Source of the DNA: Theocolax elegans
Lineage: Eukaryota; Arthropoda; Insecta; Hymenoptera; Cerocephalidae
DNA length: 64,000 nt
Reading direction: 5' to 3'
NCBI GenBank assembly: GCA_026168455.1
Contig: CM047431.1
Location: 62,826,910 to 62,890,909 of the forward strand
In this document: piece after piece, positions 49,001 through 59,880 of the stretch
Layout of the letters: each line of letters begins with the position of its first letter
How positions within the stretch are numbered: the first letter of the stretch is position 1
Position numbers and translations under genes: made by a program
Notes under the pieces: generated by a model
The model's input: only the letters and a program-made list of their open reading frames with translations
Told to the model about the DNA's origin: nothing
The model's database searches: none

Positions 49001-50104
49001 TAATTTATTTCCTATTTATAACGCTTTTGAAATTTACCATTTTATCGGTGTTGGTAGGTTTGGCCGGGTGATTCGGCGGCGACTGAATCCGTGAATCGAC
49101 TGGAGGTGTCATTTTTAACCAGGGTGATAAATCGTCGCGTGTATATATATTTGGGTACAATCTATCCTGACTATTATAAGATCCTGAAATAAATAATTAT
49201 AAAGGAAAGTGATTAAATTAAATAAATTAAATTGGCTAGTTTAATTGCGTAAGATGCGTATTAAAAACGTATTGGAAAAAGCTAATAAACGTTGGATTGT
49301 CGCACACAAATTATAAGAAACGTTTCGATCGACTGCCAATCGTACGTCTTCGTAAGAAAATATTACAATGATTAAAAAAAATAAAGTAGTCTTCCAGCTT
49401 CATCAATGTTATAATCCATATGTAGAATAAAAAATGTACATTTACCAATATCGTCTAAATCGTAAGCACGTGCAGTAGGAGTCGACCTGGTGTTGCTGTT
49501 TTTAGTAGTTCTAGGCGTAGTCGATTTTGGTTGTCGCTTGTTCACAGTTTGCCAGTCGATCTGAAACTACAGATAGTTTTAGCGCGCGAGAAGCTTCAGG
49601 ATCGCGTATTCTTAGACGCGATCTATTAATAGACACCGCAACGTCGTGAACGCGATACCTCGTATTTTGGCTTAGGAAGGAAGTAGAAAAAAGTGAGGAA
49701 TCTCGCAAGCAATCGATTTTATTGTATCGGCTTAACGAGAATAATTTTTATAATTGTTATTGTTTTTACTATAGTGTATGTATTCAATATGCAAAATAAT
49801 AAAGAAAATTATTTTAATTTAATTTATCTTAATTGATTGAAAAACAAATAAAATAAAAGCATTGTTAATTAATAATCTAGATAAATTTTTGTTATACCTT
49901 AATGTAATCTATAATAAAAAGAATTAGACATGTAAACTTGTTCACCAATCTTACCAAATTATTTGAGTGTTGAGCACTGTCTCGATAAGGTTGACCATAG
50001 TTATTATTGAAACTTTGGTCCCTCTCTCTGTTTCTATCACTGCGTCTATTACTTTTAGGTAATGCACCTGTATTGCGAGCTTGATCGTCGATACCAGGCG
50101 ACAT
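43014..50104 (-). CDS. PCM1: PCM1-like pericentriolar material / centriolar satellite protein
   Basis: PCM1 scaffolds centriolar satellites and supports centrosome and cilium assembly. Eighteen exons join in phase to 1019 residues: 49955-50104, 49446-49560, 49038-49183, 48607-48705, 48315-48428, 47558-47932, 47180-47476, 46828-47058, 46491-46617, 46267-46407, 45996-46156, 45619-45887, 44427-44543, 43952-44182, 43798-43876, 43524-43721, 43194-43328, 43014-43088. The start is the ATG at 50104 (MSPGIDDQARN). Family-like segments are IREYIKVTSNMMDLLS, GSEEYYKQLFLGSQAQQ and NNYWDNFRSYSRQN. Exons 5-8 encode long coiled coils, followed by a proline run ([10 protein letters not shown]) and an acidic, Ser/Asn-rich C-terminus ending YLEDFFDL. 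It is about half the vertebrate length. It lies antisense to, and head-to-head with, the zinc-finger gene. Confidence 0.8.
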
Positions 50105-51846
50105 TATCACTTAAAATTAATCAGTCTTTTTCAATGAAACTCATACCAAATTCCTTCACCTTGCCATCTGAAAAAAAAGAGTTATTTAGTATAAGCAAAT
50201 TGTCTAAAAACTTATAAAAATATAATTGGCTGCGAGTTCCTATATTGATAATGCGTCTAGTGTCAAATAAAAGTAAAGTTAGCATTATCTGATTAGGCGC
50301 ATCAAAATAAGTAATCTTATAACAAATATACATAGAAAGAAATATAGTTAAGAATTGAATATTGAAGATCCTTATAAATGTAAATGTTTAACAAAAAAAA
50401 AATGCTGGAGTGATCGATTGAGTATAATGAGACAATTGCATTCCAAATAAAAATAAAGAATGTATCTATCAGGGTATGATCAATAACACACACAATTATC
50501 AAACGACGAAAAATGAAAATAACGCAAAACCAGCAGTATCATTTGTAAAATATTGTAAATAAAAAAGGAAAATAAAAAGAAATAAATTTTGACAACCTGT
50601 CAAACCTCGCACCATAACCATACACTGGAGAGAGAGATAAAAAGAGATAGGTAAAATTGAAGAGTATACCTAGTCAATTACGGATCACCGTCGTATGAAC
50701 ATGAAAAGAAATATTAACCTCCTTTCGGGTGTACAGGTGGATCGAGGATCCCATGACACGAGTCGTCCTGTTCCTCGAAGGAGATGCACACCAGGTAAAA
50801 TTCTCTGGTTGTATGTATACGTCAGATGTATGCGGTATAAGAGAACGCGCGTGTTACGGTGGCGCCATCGTTTCAATATAGGACCTATATCAAAACGAGC
50901 CGTGAAATGCGAATCCTGAACTCTGAACTCTTAAGGGAGGTCTATATACATACATATATGTATATTATAGGTATAATACTGCAGTATATACACCTGAAGA
51001 ATATTAAGAAAATGAATCGACACGTGTTTGTCGAGCGAGAAAACCAAATAAAGACAACGTCCTCGAGGATGTAAGAGACGATATCGAGAAAATGTAACGA
51101 AATAAGTTGAAGATCGGAGTGCAAGAGAAATAATTCGACTAAATGTTATATACGTAATCGCGCGAAAGCAAAAGGATATCACTGTGGTTATCAGCCATTT
51201 TTAAATACCGAATGGCGATTGGCGAATACCGATGTCTGATATTAATAGGCGATTACCGTCCGAATCGTATACCGATACGATATAAAAACAAACATGGCCA
51301 TTGGCCCTGCAAATTGCAATTTGGCGCGGTCGATTTAAATTTTTCGGCTCGTGTCCTCGTCGTTCGCTCTCATCGTGTTATAAACACACTCGCGCGTAAA
51401 AAAAGGAAAAGTTTACATTTTTTTAAAAACCTCGCATTACTCTAAATCTATAAAAAAAATATACCAATGAAAAAAAAGAAGAAGAAACATGCACACAAGT
51501 AAGTATACTTATGGAAAAGAAAAAAAAATTTAAATATTGTACGTATGTATACTTATAGGTATATATATACCTAACGTATATATAGGATAAATATAAATTC
51601 TGGTACCTCTCGAGTTCCGGGAAAATGCGGTACACATGTAGAACTCGCACTATATAAACTGGTCCCCATATATACCTATATACATATGTTTACGTCCGAA
51701 GGACAATCAAAATATTGAATTGGAACAGTATAACAGTCTCGATGAAGACGTTCGGTCAATCGTTTTGATATACAAATACATTCGTATTTATTTTTTTATT
51801 TTTTCTTTTCTGTTATGTTTTGATTATTCTCTCCCTTCCTCCCTCG

Positions 51847-51888
<42 letters not shown>

Positions 51889-52338
51889 CTCCCTCGGTCT
51901 CCGTCTCTCCTTTCGACACAGTGGGCAAAAGTATCTCATCGATATTCCGTAAGTGTGTTTATACTCGAATTTATATTGTTAATAGAATAAAATATATTGA
52001 ACATATTTCTATGTACATAATTTTATATGCATACACTGTTGGACAGCAGTTGGACAAAAAAATGGTAAAATTATTGGGTAAACTCGGTGTTGAAATCGTT
52101 CGTAAATAATTATAAATAATAGACCGTAAAATTCATGCCCGTATAAGCCAATAAGTATATATACTTATAAGTACTCATATCAATATTTATCACTTACCAG
52201 TTACCGTTCAATTTAAAATATCATCAACGATATACATCAGGATATTTAAAGAGGGTCAGGGTAAATAATCGATAAAGAGTATATATAGATAAATAGTTAG
52301 CGAATAAAATGTGTTAAACCAACAGGAGAAACGAAAGG
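50105..52338. promoter_or_regulatory. Divergent intergenic region between PCM1-like and zinc-finger genes
   Basis: 2.2 kb between the two start codons on opposite strands, presumably holding both promoters and 5' UTR exons. A CpG-richer stretch lies at about 50690-50930 and another at 51190-51400 (containing GCGCGGTCG and GGCCATTGGCC). TA-rich microsatellites are scattered through it. A possible 3' splice acceptor lies just before the zinc-finger ATG (accaacag, about 52317-52324), suggesting an upstream non-coding exon. Confidence 0.45.
51838..51903. repeat. (CT)n microsatellite
   Basis: Long tract of ctctctct interrupted by ccct and ttct units. Confidence 0.9.
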
Positions 52339-55300
52339 ATGCCGAACAAAAAAAGTTGGCTAGGACGAGGAGGAATACGGAAATACGATCCGTTACCTTC
52401 GTTGAGATCAACGGTCGATCCTAACCAGATGGTCCATTGTTGCGTCGTGAAAAACGTGATGGGTGGTTGTGAGATCATCGATTGCGGGAAATCCCCGATT
52501 ACCCTGGACGAGCGAATAATCGTCGATTACGGTGCGATCGGTATCGATCCTAACCGATTTCGAACTACCACCGCCGAAGAGAACCTCGCCATTATTTCCA
52601 AATCTCCAGGTAATTCGCTTTTTTTTTTATTTTATTTTATATACTATACTTACAAATATATATCTTACTTATATCGTGGCTCTCCAAAATTTTGTTGGAA
52701 ACAATATCATCCTTACCAAATACGTCTCCTCTACACGTATTTCCAAAAATTATGAAAAATTTAATTGACTATTTCGGTTATTTAAATTATAGTTAATAAT
52801 AGAAACGTAATATATACACGTTTACTGATTGTTTTAAGGAGATATGTCGGACTCAAAAGTAGTCATTTTTAATATTTTTTTATAAACAAAAGAATAAATT
52901 TTTGAAAAAATCCTGAACGTCAGGCTATTAAGCATTTTTTCAATAATAAACCCAAATTTTTCCAGATTATTAAATCCATAATTTGATTACGATGTTTAGG
53001 TTGAAAGTTTATTGCTTTTTTGGGTAATAATTACTAATCAAAAATTGTGATAGAGTTGTACGAAAAATATAAAAAAATTCCTGTAAAGTTAAATTCGTTA
53101 AAAGAACTTATTGATTGTTTATCTTACCAAAATCATTTTATCCAAAATGTAAAAGATTATTAAAAATATATGGTAAACCTGACATGTTTGATCAGTAACC
53201 TAAAATTTACTACAACAACACATTCAGAATTGCGATGATTTCCTTAAACTTATTATGATTTTTTTGGGGTAACTTTTATTTCTCTAACAGTTCATTATTA
53301 TCATTCGCTGTCATTTTAATTTTTAAACTGTATGATCGCTGCCAGAAAATTAATTGAATATTAATTGTTTACGGTCAACGTATTAAGTAATTAAATCGGA
53401 GCCTTTTGATTAAGTGAGTGACATACCCGGTGGGTTACCGATCGAGCAGAAAAGATAATTATTAATTTTATTTTAAAAAATATGCAATCATATGTAAGTC
53501 CCGAAGACAGAAATATACAAGATTTTTCGGTGCAGAAATTTTTTAGGGTCTCTTTGTTGCATTGACCTGGAATTTTGTAGAATGATTTATTATTTAATTA
53601 ATTAGTGCAGTTCTGTATTTGAGAGTTGCATATGATTGCAATTTTTTTTTAAATAAAAGTAATATTTTTTCTTTTTTTTGCTTGTATCAACATTAAACAC
53701 TTAAATTATTATTAATTATAATCATACGTATTCAATTATCAATATTATAATATGTTTATGTGAAAAAATATTTAATTTTTATATCCTATACAGAGGAAAC
53801 AATAATAAAACGGCGTTTTAATTATCAAAATTGACCAATAGTCCGTTAACTTTTATTTAGCAAGGAGTAAGATAAACATGGTTGGTAAAAATAGCGTTTG
53901 GCTATAATGTAACCTATATTTTAACATGTAAGGTATATAAGTTGTTTACATGTAGTGCACTAAAAGAAAAAAATCTTTAAGATAAATAAAACACCCTAGT
54001 AAAAAATGTCTTACGTGAGATCTATCTTAAAAATGTTTCTAAAAATAGAAAATATGCCTAAAACGCTTTAAAGCCTTGATTTTTGAGCTTACTGGGTGTG
54101 TTATCAGTTAAAAAATGACTCACCATATTGACAAATTTATTTCTTACCATTTGGAAAGTTAAAGCAGCGTTCCAATTCAAAAGTCACATGAGAGATTTTG
54201 ACACGAGATCTATTACTAGGTTAAAATATTCTTGAGAATTGTACTTATAATAACAAATAATTTAATTATACTAAGATAAATTAATAATTGGTTAATATTT
54301 GTCAACAACTGTAATTCATATTGAAGAAATATGGTTTAAATAAACGCCGCGCCAATTTATTGAGAATAAAATATATAGGTATATATATATATATATTAGT
54401 TTCTCGTAACGATCGGCGGAAGGTGTTTAACATAAATGTTTGCAGAAAGCCTGGCGACGGTTTACCAGTTGGAGAAACCGTCGGAGATATCGAGAGCCGA
54501 TTTGACGATCTGCGCGGTCAGCGATTCCGAAAAGTCAGAGACGACGAAACTACTGAACAGCAGTGGGAGCAGCATCACCAATACAAGTACAGCTAGCACC
54601 GAGTACGCGAGCATGATCGAAGAAGTATTGAACAACGTCCTCGAGAGCGCGAATTCGATAAAAGACGAGGAGGACAACGATTCGAACGATCAAGGAGCCT
54701 CGAGTCATTACCAGTTGGTCGACTACCCTACGAATCACGTCGTTGAAATCACAGGGAATAACTCTTATGCACCGGTTGTCATCAGCCTGCAAAACTACTA
54801 CGAACCGGTAAGGCTCGGACTCGACCTCTCAAATTTGTTCCTCAGGGAATCCTTTATCTCCACATTGCTTCGAGTGAATTAAAGAGCTACTCTGAATAGC
54901 TATTTCAAACTGTAGGTATATCGAGATAATTCTTAGATTTTCCCTGATGTGCAGGTGTAGAGACATTTTATTTTTCTCATTGTACATTCGACCGTTTTAC
55001 CTACCGCAATTAAATCAACTTCAACTGTTCCATTAACACGTTTCTCCATTTATAACCTTATTACAATTTTTTATTATATTAAAAACGATTATAATTGCTT
55101 TAGACGTTTTAATATGTCTTAATCAACCTTTCTAGTCGGGTGTTACGGGTGGGATCCGATTTGTCGAAGGCTCATACAAAATATGTGCGATATTTCGAAT
55201 TGAAATAATTAGATTCGCAGTATTTTCAATTCAAACCAAGAGAAATAGAATGATCATTATTTCGAAAGTAATAAAATCTTGTACTATTTTATATTTGGTC

Positions 55301-58300
55301 AAATATTTTGAATTCCAAGTCGTAGATAAATAATTTTTCATATTATTGTCCGTTATCAAGGTGTCAATAGACAAATATTTTAATAGTTATTTATCTACTA
55401 TTTTATTATATTTGAAATAATGATCAGTCTATTTCTGTTAATTCAAATTAAAGAAACTGCAATTCTAATTTTTAAAGTTCGAAATATCGCACATATTTTG
55501 AGTGAGCTTTCAACTAACCGAACCCCACCCGGGTGTTACCCATATAATAACCTATATATAATCGATTAAACATTATTACTCGACTTATATTACACAAATC
55601 TATCTGTTGCGTAATCGTGTCGGACTTAAACAATATTATAGTTATATAACAATATAAAAATAAGTTATTATTTCTAATTGGTCTAAATCGGTTTTAATTC
55701 GGTAGTACCCGCGGCGATTAGAAAACCTGAATAAAACACATTAAGGTACGTGGAACTCAAACGTGTGATACCATACCTCCATAACACGGACTCACCACGA
55801 ACCCACGTGGGACCTTCTAATACTGCGTCTGACAATTCACACGACTAATTAATTCGTTTTTTCCAATTGTTTTTGAAAAACGCGTGAAAATTTCAAGGAA
55901 AACTGATAAAATAACTGATATTACCACACTTTTTCTCATTCGTTTCGGTCGATAAAAACACATACTTTTTAACGTGATTACTTATAACAATCTTTCTAAA
56001 CGAATCTGCAATTAGGTATGGTTTTGTACTGAAAGCTATAATGAAATAATACCTGCCTATAGAAAATATAATATGTTAAAAATGGTATTATTCTCGAATA
56101 TCGTTCTTCAAATCTTTGGAAAATAAAATATTTTCTCTGCATTCTCTTACTTTTTTAAAGCAATTATTCAATATTATTATATTAAGTAGCTCGAGCCCGA
56201 CCTATTATACAAAAATTATAGAATATAATTATTATAATATGCTCTCTAAGTTGCAAAATCGCTTTCGTAATAGTGAACTTTTATTTGGAAAGTGAACATA
56301 CTCTTTGCAAATGGTCAATGTTCGCTTTTTTCGAACATCTGCATTTTAAGAAAGTGTATATATTTCCTTTTGAAAAAGTAAACAATTCACTTTTTAAAAG
56401 TAGGTATATATACTTTTTTGTTTTAAGTTAAAAGTTAAAAGTCACTTTCATGCAGTGACCAGATTTTCGCTATTGCAAAGTGATTATTGACTATTTGCGA
56501 TTTAGAAAGTGCTTCTTCGAGTGCCACAGTTTTGACAAAAGCTTCGAGTGATCTTTCGACTCTAATGAATCTAGAGTATTGGTCGTTCGTAGAACCACGT
56601 GCAGTCAATGGAGATCAGCTTGCCGGATCCACTGTCGTCGGTCGCGGCGAGCACCAGCTCCGACAGCAGCCTGTCCTCGAGTTGCACCGCCGAAGGTGCA
56701 GTACTCCCGGTAGTATCAGCGGACCGCCACAACCAGTACTACGACTTGGATTCGTACAAGTACCATGAGAAAGAGTCCGAGGGATCGATGGAGACCGAGA
56801 AATCACAGTTCAACAATTTGCCGAGTTTCGGTGGGCTTCAGACTTTCTTCGCTCTGGATGGGTTTCAACAACGCGTCGGGACGGACGGCAACATCCCGAC
56901 GATGACGGTCGTCGACGAGGAGACCATCCAGACCATTCAGACCATCCAAGCCATACAAACGAATCGGGTGCAACCCGCTAAAACCAAAAGAAAGGTATTT
57001 TCATTACTGACGAATATATATGCATATATATATTAGCTATTTCACGTCAACTGGTTCGATCAGAATTTTAAAATCCATCACATTTTGGGCGCAGTCAGAA
57101 AATATCACCCAGAAACCAAAAAAGATTTTAGTTACTGGAATCTATTTGTTCAAAAGTTATTTTAACCTCAAAAACTGGCAAACAAAGGCGACCACGCCAT
57201 AATCAATTTTTTTATCCAAAAGTCTAAAAAAACCCTTGAAGCAATACCTTTTTAGTGATCCGCTTGCAATCCTGCCAAAAATAATGGTATTTTAGAAAAC
57301 TACCAAAATTTTTAAAAAATTTACATGTTAAATCACATTTAAATTTTCGATTATTTTTTTGTAATTTTTTAAAATACCATATCTTTTAAGGGGGTGTCAT
57401 ATCCAGTGGTTTAACGACCGAGCAGAAAAATATAATTATGGCATTTATTTAAAAAAATATACAATTTTATGAAAAACCCAAATACAGAAGCACTAGATAA
57501 TTAAATAGTAAGTCATTTTTTAAAGTTTCAGGTTAATACAACAACGATACCCTAAAAAATTTTGCACCGAGAATGTACAATTTTCCGTGATTTTTCGGTG
57601 CAGGAATTTTTTAGGGTGTCTTTGTTGTATTGACTTGAAACTTTGTAGAATTAATTATTATTTAATTATCTAGTGCTTCTGTATTTGGGTTTTTCATAAA
57701 ATTGTATATTTTTTTAAATAAATGGAATAATTATCTTTTTCTGCTCGGTCGGTAACTTACAGTCTATTAGAAAGATATAGCTTCAAGATTTTTTTTAGAC
57801 TTGGATAAAAAATCGATTATGGCGTGGTCGCCTTGTTGACTTGTACTTTATGATTCATTGACCTTAAAATTAAGAATTCTATCCCATCAGAGTACAGATA
57901 CAGACAGATAGATTTTGAGGATAAATAGATGTAAAGTAAGCTATTGTCGAAAAAAACATGAAATAATTCACTTTTTCAGGTTAGAATAATTTTTAAACAA
58001 CATTATTTTTAGCACATAAAAATTTTTTTTTCTGTTTTTTGAATAACATTTCCAGTCTGTACCCAAAATTAGGTGCATTTCAAAAATTTGATCCAACCAT
58101 TTAACGTGATATGTATAGCGACTTTAAGCGAGATTTTGGATTTCAGCGTGATCCGTCAGCGAAATGGGCCCAGGAGAAGACCGTGTGCTGTACTCTCTGC
58201 ACCAAAAAGTTCCGGACTCCCGGTCACCTTAAGACCCATTTTGCCGTTCACTCGATGAAGGACGGAGCGAGCATGATCGGGTGCGACATATGCGGCAAAA

Positions 58301-58386
58301 ACTTCTGTCACAGAGGTGCCCTCGCGTTGCACAAACGAGCTCACCTACCCAAAATCCCTAAAGATAAGTTTTTCCTCAAAACTTGA
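52339..58386 (+). CDS. Protein with two C-terminal C2H2 zinc fingers (probable transcription factor)
   Basis: Four exons join in phase to 420 residues: 52339-52609, 54446-54807, 56605-56994, 58147-58386 (stop TGA). All junctions are GT-AG. The first 340 residues are low-complexity: Ser/Thr- and Asn/Asp-rich (SSGSSITNTSTAS, EDNDSNDQGASS), a PLSSVAASTSSDSSLSSS run, and a repeated TIQTIQTIQAIQT. Two classical C2H2 fingers follow: C356-x2-C359-x12-H372-x3-H376 and C387-x2-C390-x12-H403-x3-H407. The protein ends 13 residues after the second finger. I do not recognise the orthologue. The introns carry several MITE-like repeats. An alternative first exon at 26090-26345 is phase-compatible. A likely poly(A) signal, AATAAA, lies near 59176. 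Confidence 0.82.
52838..52990. repeat. Dispersed repeat family B, copy 1
   Basis: Begins ttaaggagatatgtcgga and includes ttttgaaaaaatcctgaacgt. It matches the reverse complement of 60740-60832. It lies in the first zinc-finger-gene intron. Confidence 0.6.
53430..53690. repeat. Foldback/MITE repeat family A, internally deleted copy
   Basis: Starts with ccgatcgagcagaaaagata and contains ttttcggtgcagaaattttttaggg and ctgtatttgagagttgc, shared with 57396-57770. The inner part of the left arm is missing. Confidence 0.6.
55138..55539. mobile_element. 384-bp MITE with 9-bp target duplication GGGTGTTAC
   Basis: Element 55147-55530 is flanked by GGGTGTTAC at 55138-55146 and 55531-55539. Inverted arms of roughly 150 bp: outward GGGTGGGATCCGA / CCCACCC ends, then AAAATATGTGCGATATTTCGAA and its complement, then TGATCATTATTTCRAA. 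No ORF. A 9-bp duplication suggests a Mutator-like transposase; 8 bp (hAT or P) is possible because the flanking G is ambiguous. It sits in the intron between zinc-finger-gene exons 2 and 3. Confidence 0.75.
57396..57770. mobile_element. MITE/foldback repeat family A, full copy
   Basis: Ends are ttaacgaccgagcagaaa and its inverted partner tttctgctcggtcggtaa. Arms of about 150 bp contain caaatacagaagcactagataatt and aaaaattttgcaccgag, with complements in the right half. It lies in the last intron of the zinc-finger gene; no ORF. Confidence 0.7.
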
Positions 58387-59209
58387 CCCAACGTACTACT
58401 GCACTTAACAAACTTTCTCTTTTTTTTCTCTTATTTTTTTTTCGTTTCGTTTCGTTTCGTTTACTCGCGAAGGGCGTTTAGATTTGTTTGCCGCACATCG
58501 ATCATTATATTATAGTATCTAGTCGACCTTTTCCGTACAATAATATTGTTAGAGTTTATACTTATTTTTCTTACGATCGTAAAAAAAGGAACGTTTAAAA
58601 TTTTTCCATTATTTGGATGTATCATACCGTTTATGCGCATTGCGAGAATCGAGAATGTCCGTGGAATCAACGAAGCAACATATGATTCCTCTTTTGTTAT
58701 GGTGAATATGCCAGTGATGAATGCTAGTTACAACACGCTTTGTAATTTAATTATTATAGCCCATCACTCATAATTATGCAGTTGATTATTAATGCGTTGA
58801 TGTATATATATGTTATGTATATATTATAAATAACATTACTCTTTCGTTGAAAGATACTCGATTAACGAAAACCGATGAATTCTACACAATTCAAAGGGTA
58901 TTGTATACATTGTTTTTTTTTTATTTCTTTTTTACACAAAATATATTTCGTACTATTATACACAAACACGGATATGTATATATATACATTTATATGTATG
59001 TACCTTATGAAAATGCTGAGTTAATTGAGAGCCAAAGTCGGTTTCATTTTTAACGAATGGAATGAATGAATTATTGAATCAAGCTCGTTTGCGTCTTATA
59101 ATTATATATAAGAAATGTACTACTTATCGATTGCATTTCCTTCTAAATTGACTCTTTACTAATGTATGAAACGCCAATAAAATATTATTATTATTATTAT
59201 TATTATTAG

Positions 59210-59252
<43 letters not shown>

Positions 59253-59260
59253 GCAGATTA
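58387..59260 (+). other. 3' UTR and flank of zinc-finger gene, with (TTA)n(TTG)n microsatellite
   Basis: Contains a five-fold TTTCG repeat at about 58440-58462, several TA-rich tracts, an AATAAA near 59176, and then a compound microsatellite (TTA)n followed by (TTG)n at about 59183-59251. No further coding exon. Confidence 0.6.
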
Positions 59261-59296
59261 TTTGGAAACACGTTCAATAAAAAGACGTCGCCAGAG

Positions 59297-59330
59297 GTCC
59301 CGGGTTCGATTTCCCGGTCTCTGCCGATTG
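59297..59330 (+). other. tRNA T-arm/B-box-like sequence (possible SINE remnant)
   Basis: GGTCCCGGGTTCGATTTCCC can fold as a T-arm-like hairpin with an internal-promoter B box (GGTTCGA). No D-arm/A box or anticodon arm was found upstream, so it is not a complete tRNA gene. Confidence 0.3.
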
Positions 59331-59387
59331 ATAAAACCACTACTAAGAAATGTATTTTCAACTCGTGGTTTCTTTACAGACATAATC

Positions 59388-59867
59388 GACGTCTCGTACG
59401 AAGAGAAGCACAACTCAGATTTTGTAATGTTATTTTAAGTAGATATAAACCCATTAAAACAAAATCACTATTTATTTTTTCTTAAGCGAACAGTATACTT
59501 TACCGAAAAAAAAACGCTCTGTAACGGTGTTGTATTTACATTAAAGATAGTCTATGAATTTTTTCAAATTTTTTTATCAATAAATCAACGAGATTTTTGA
59601 GCAGCCGTGCAGCATTGTTTTTAGCTATACATTACCGAGAAAAAAATGGTTATTTCTATATCATTCATTTTAAATTAATTATTTTGAAACAATCACTCTG
59701 TAACGGTATTCTATTTGCTTTCAACATTATCTGTAAATTTTTTCAGATTTTTAATTTCATTAGTTTTTTAAATTTATGGGATTTTAGAGGTAGATTCCTT
59801 AATTTGGGTATCACATCTCCTTAAATGAAAAAAAATCTGAGTTGTGCTTTTCTTCGTACGAGGCGTC
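59388..59867. repeat. Short foldback structure with internal tandem repeat
   Basis: About 37-bp inverted ends: acgtctcgtacgaagagaag with cacaactcagatttt at the left, and the inverse at 59831-59867. Inside are two diverged copies, about 185 bp apart, of a segment beginning ctctgtaacggt (59517 and 59696). No coding potential. Confidence 0.55.
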
Positions 59868-59880
59868 CATATTAAATTCC

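Noticed and set aside
59210..59485. ORF starting with a long leucine run
   Set aside because: Translation of a (TTG)n microsatellite; not a signal peptide of a real gene.
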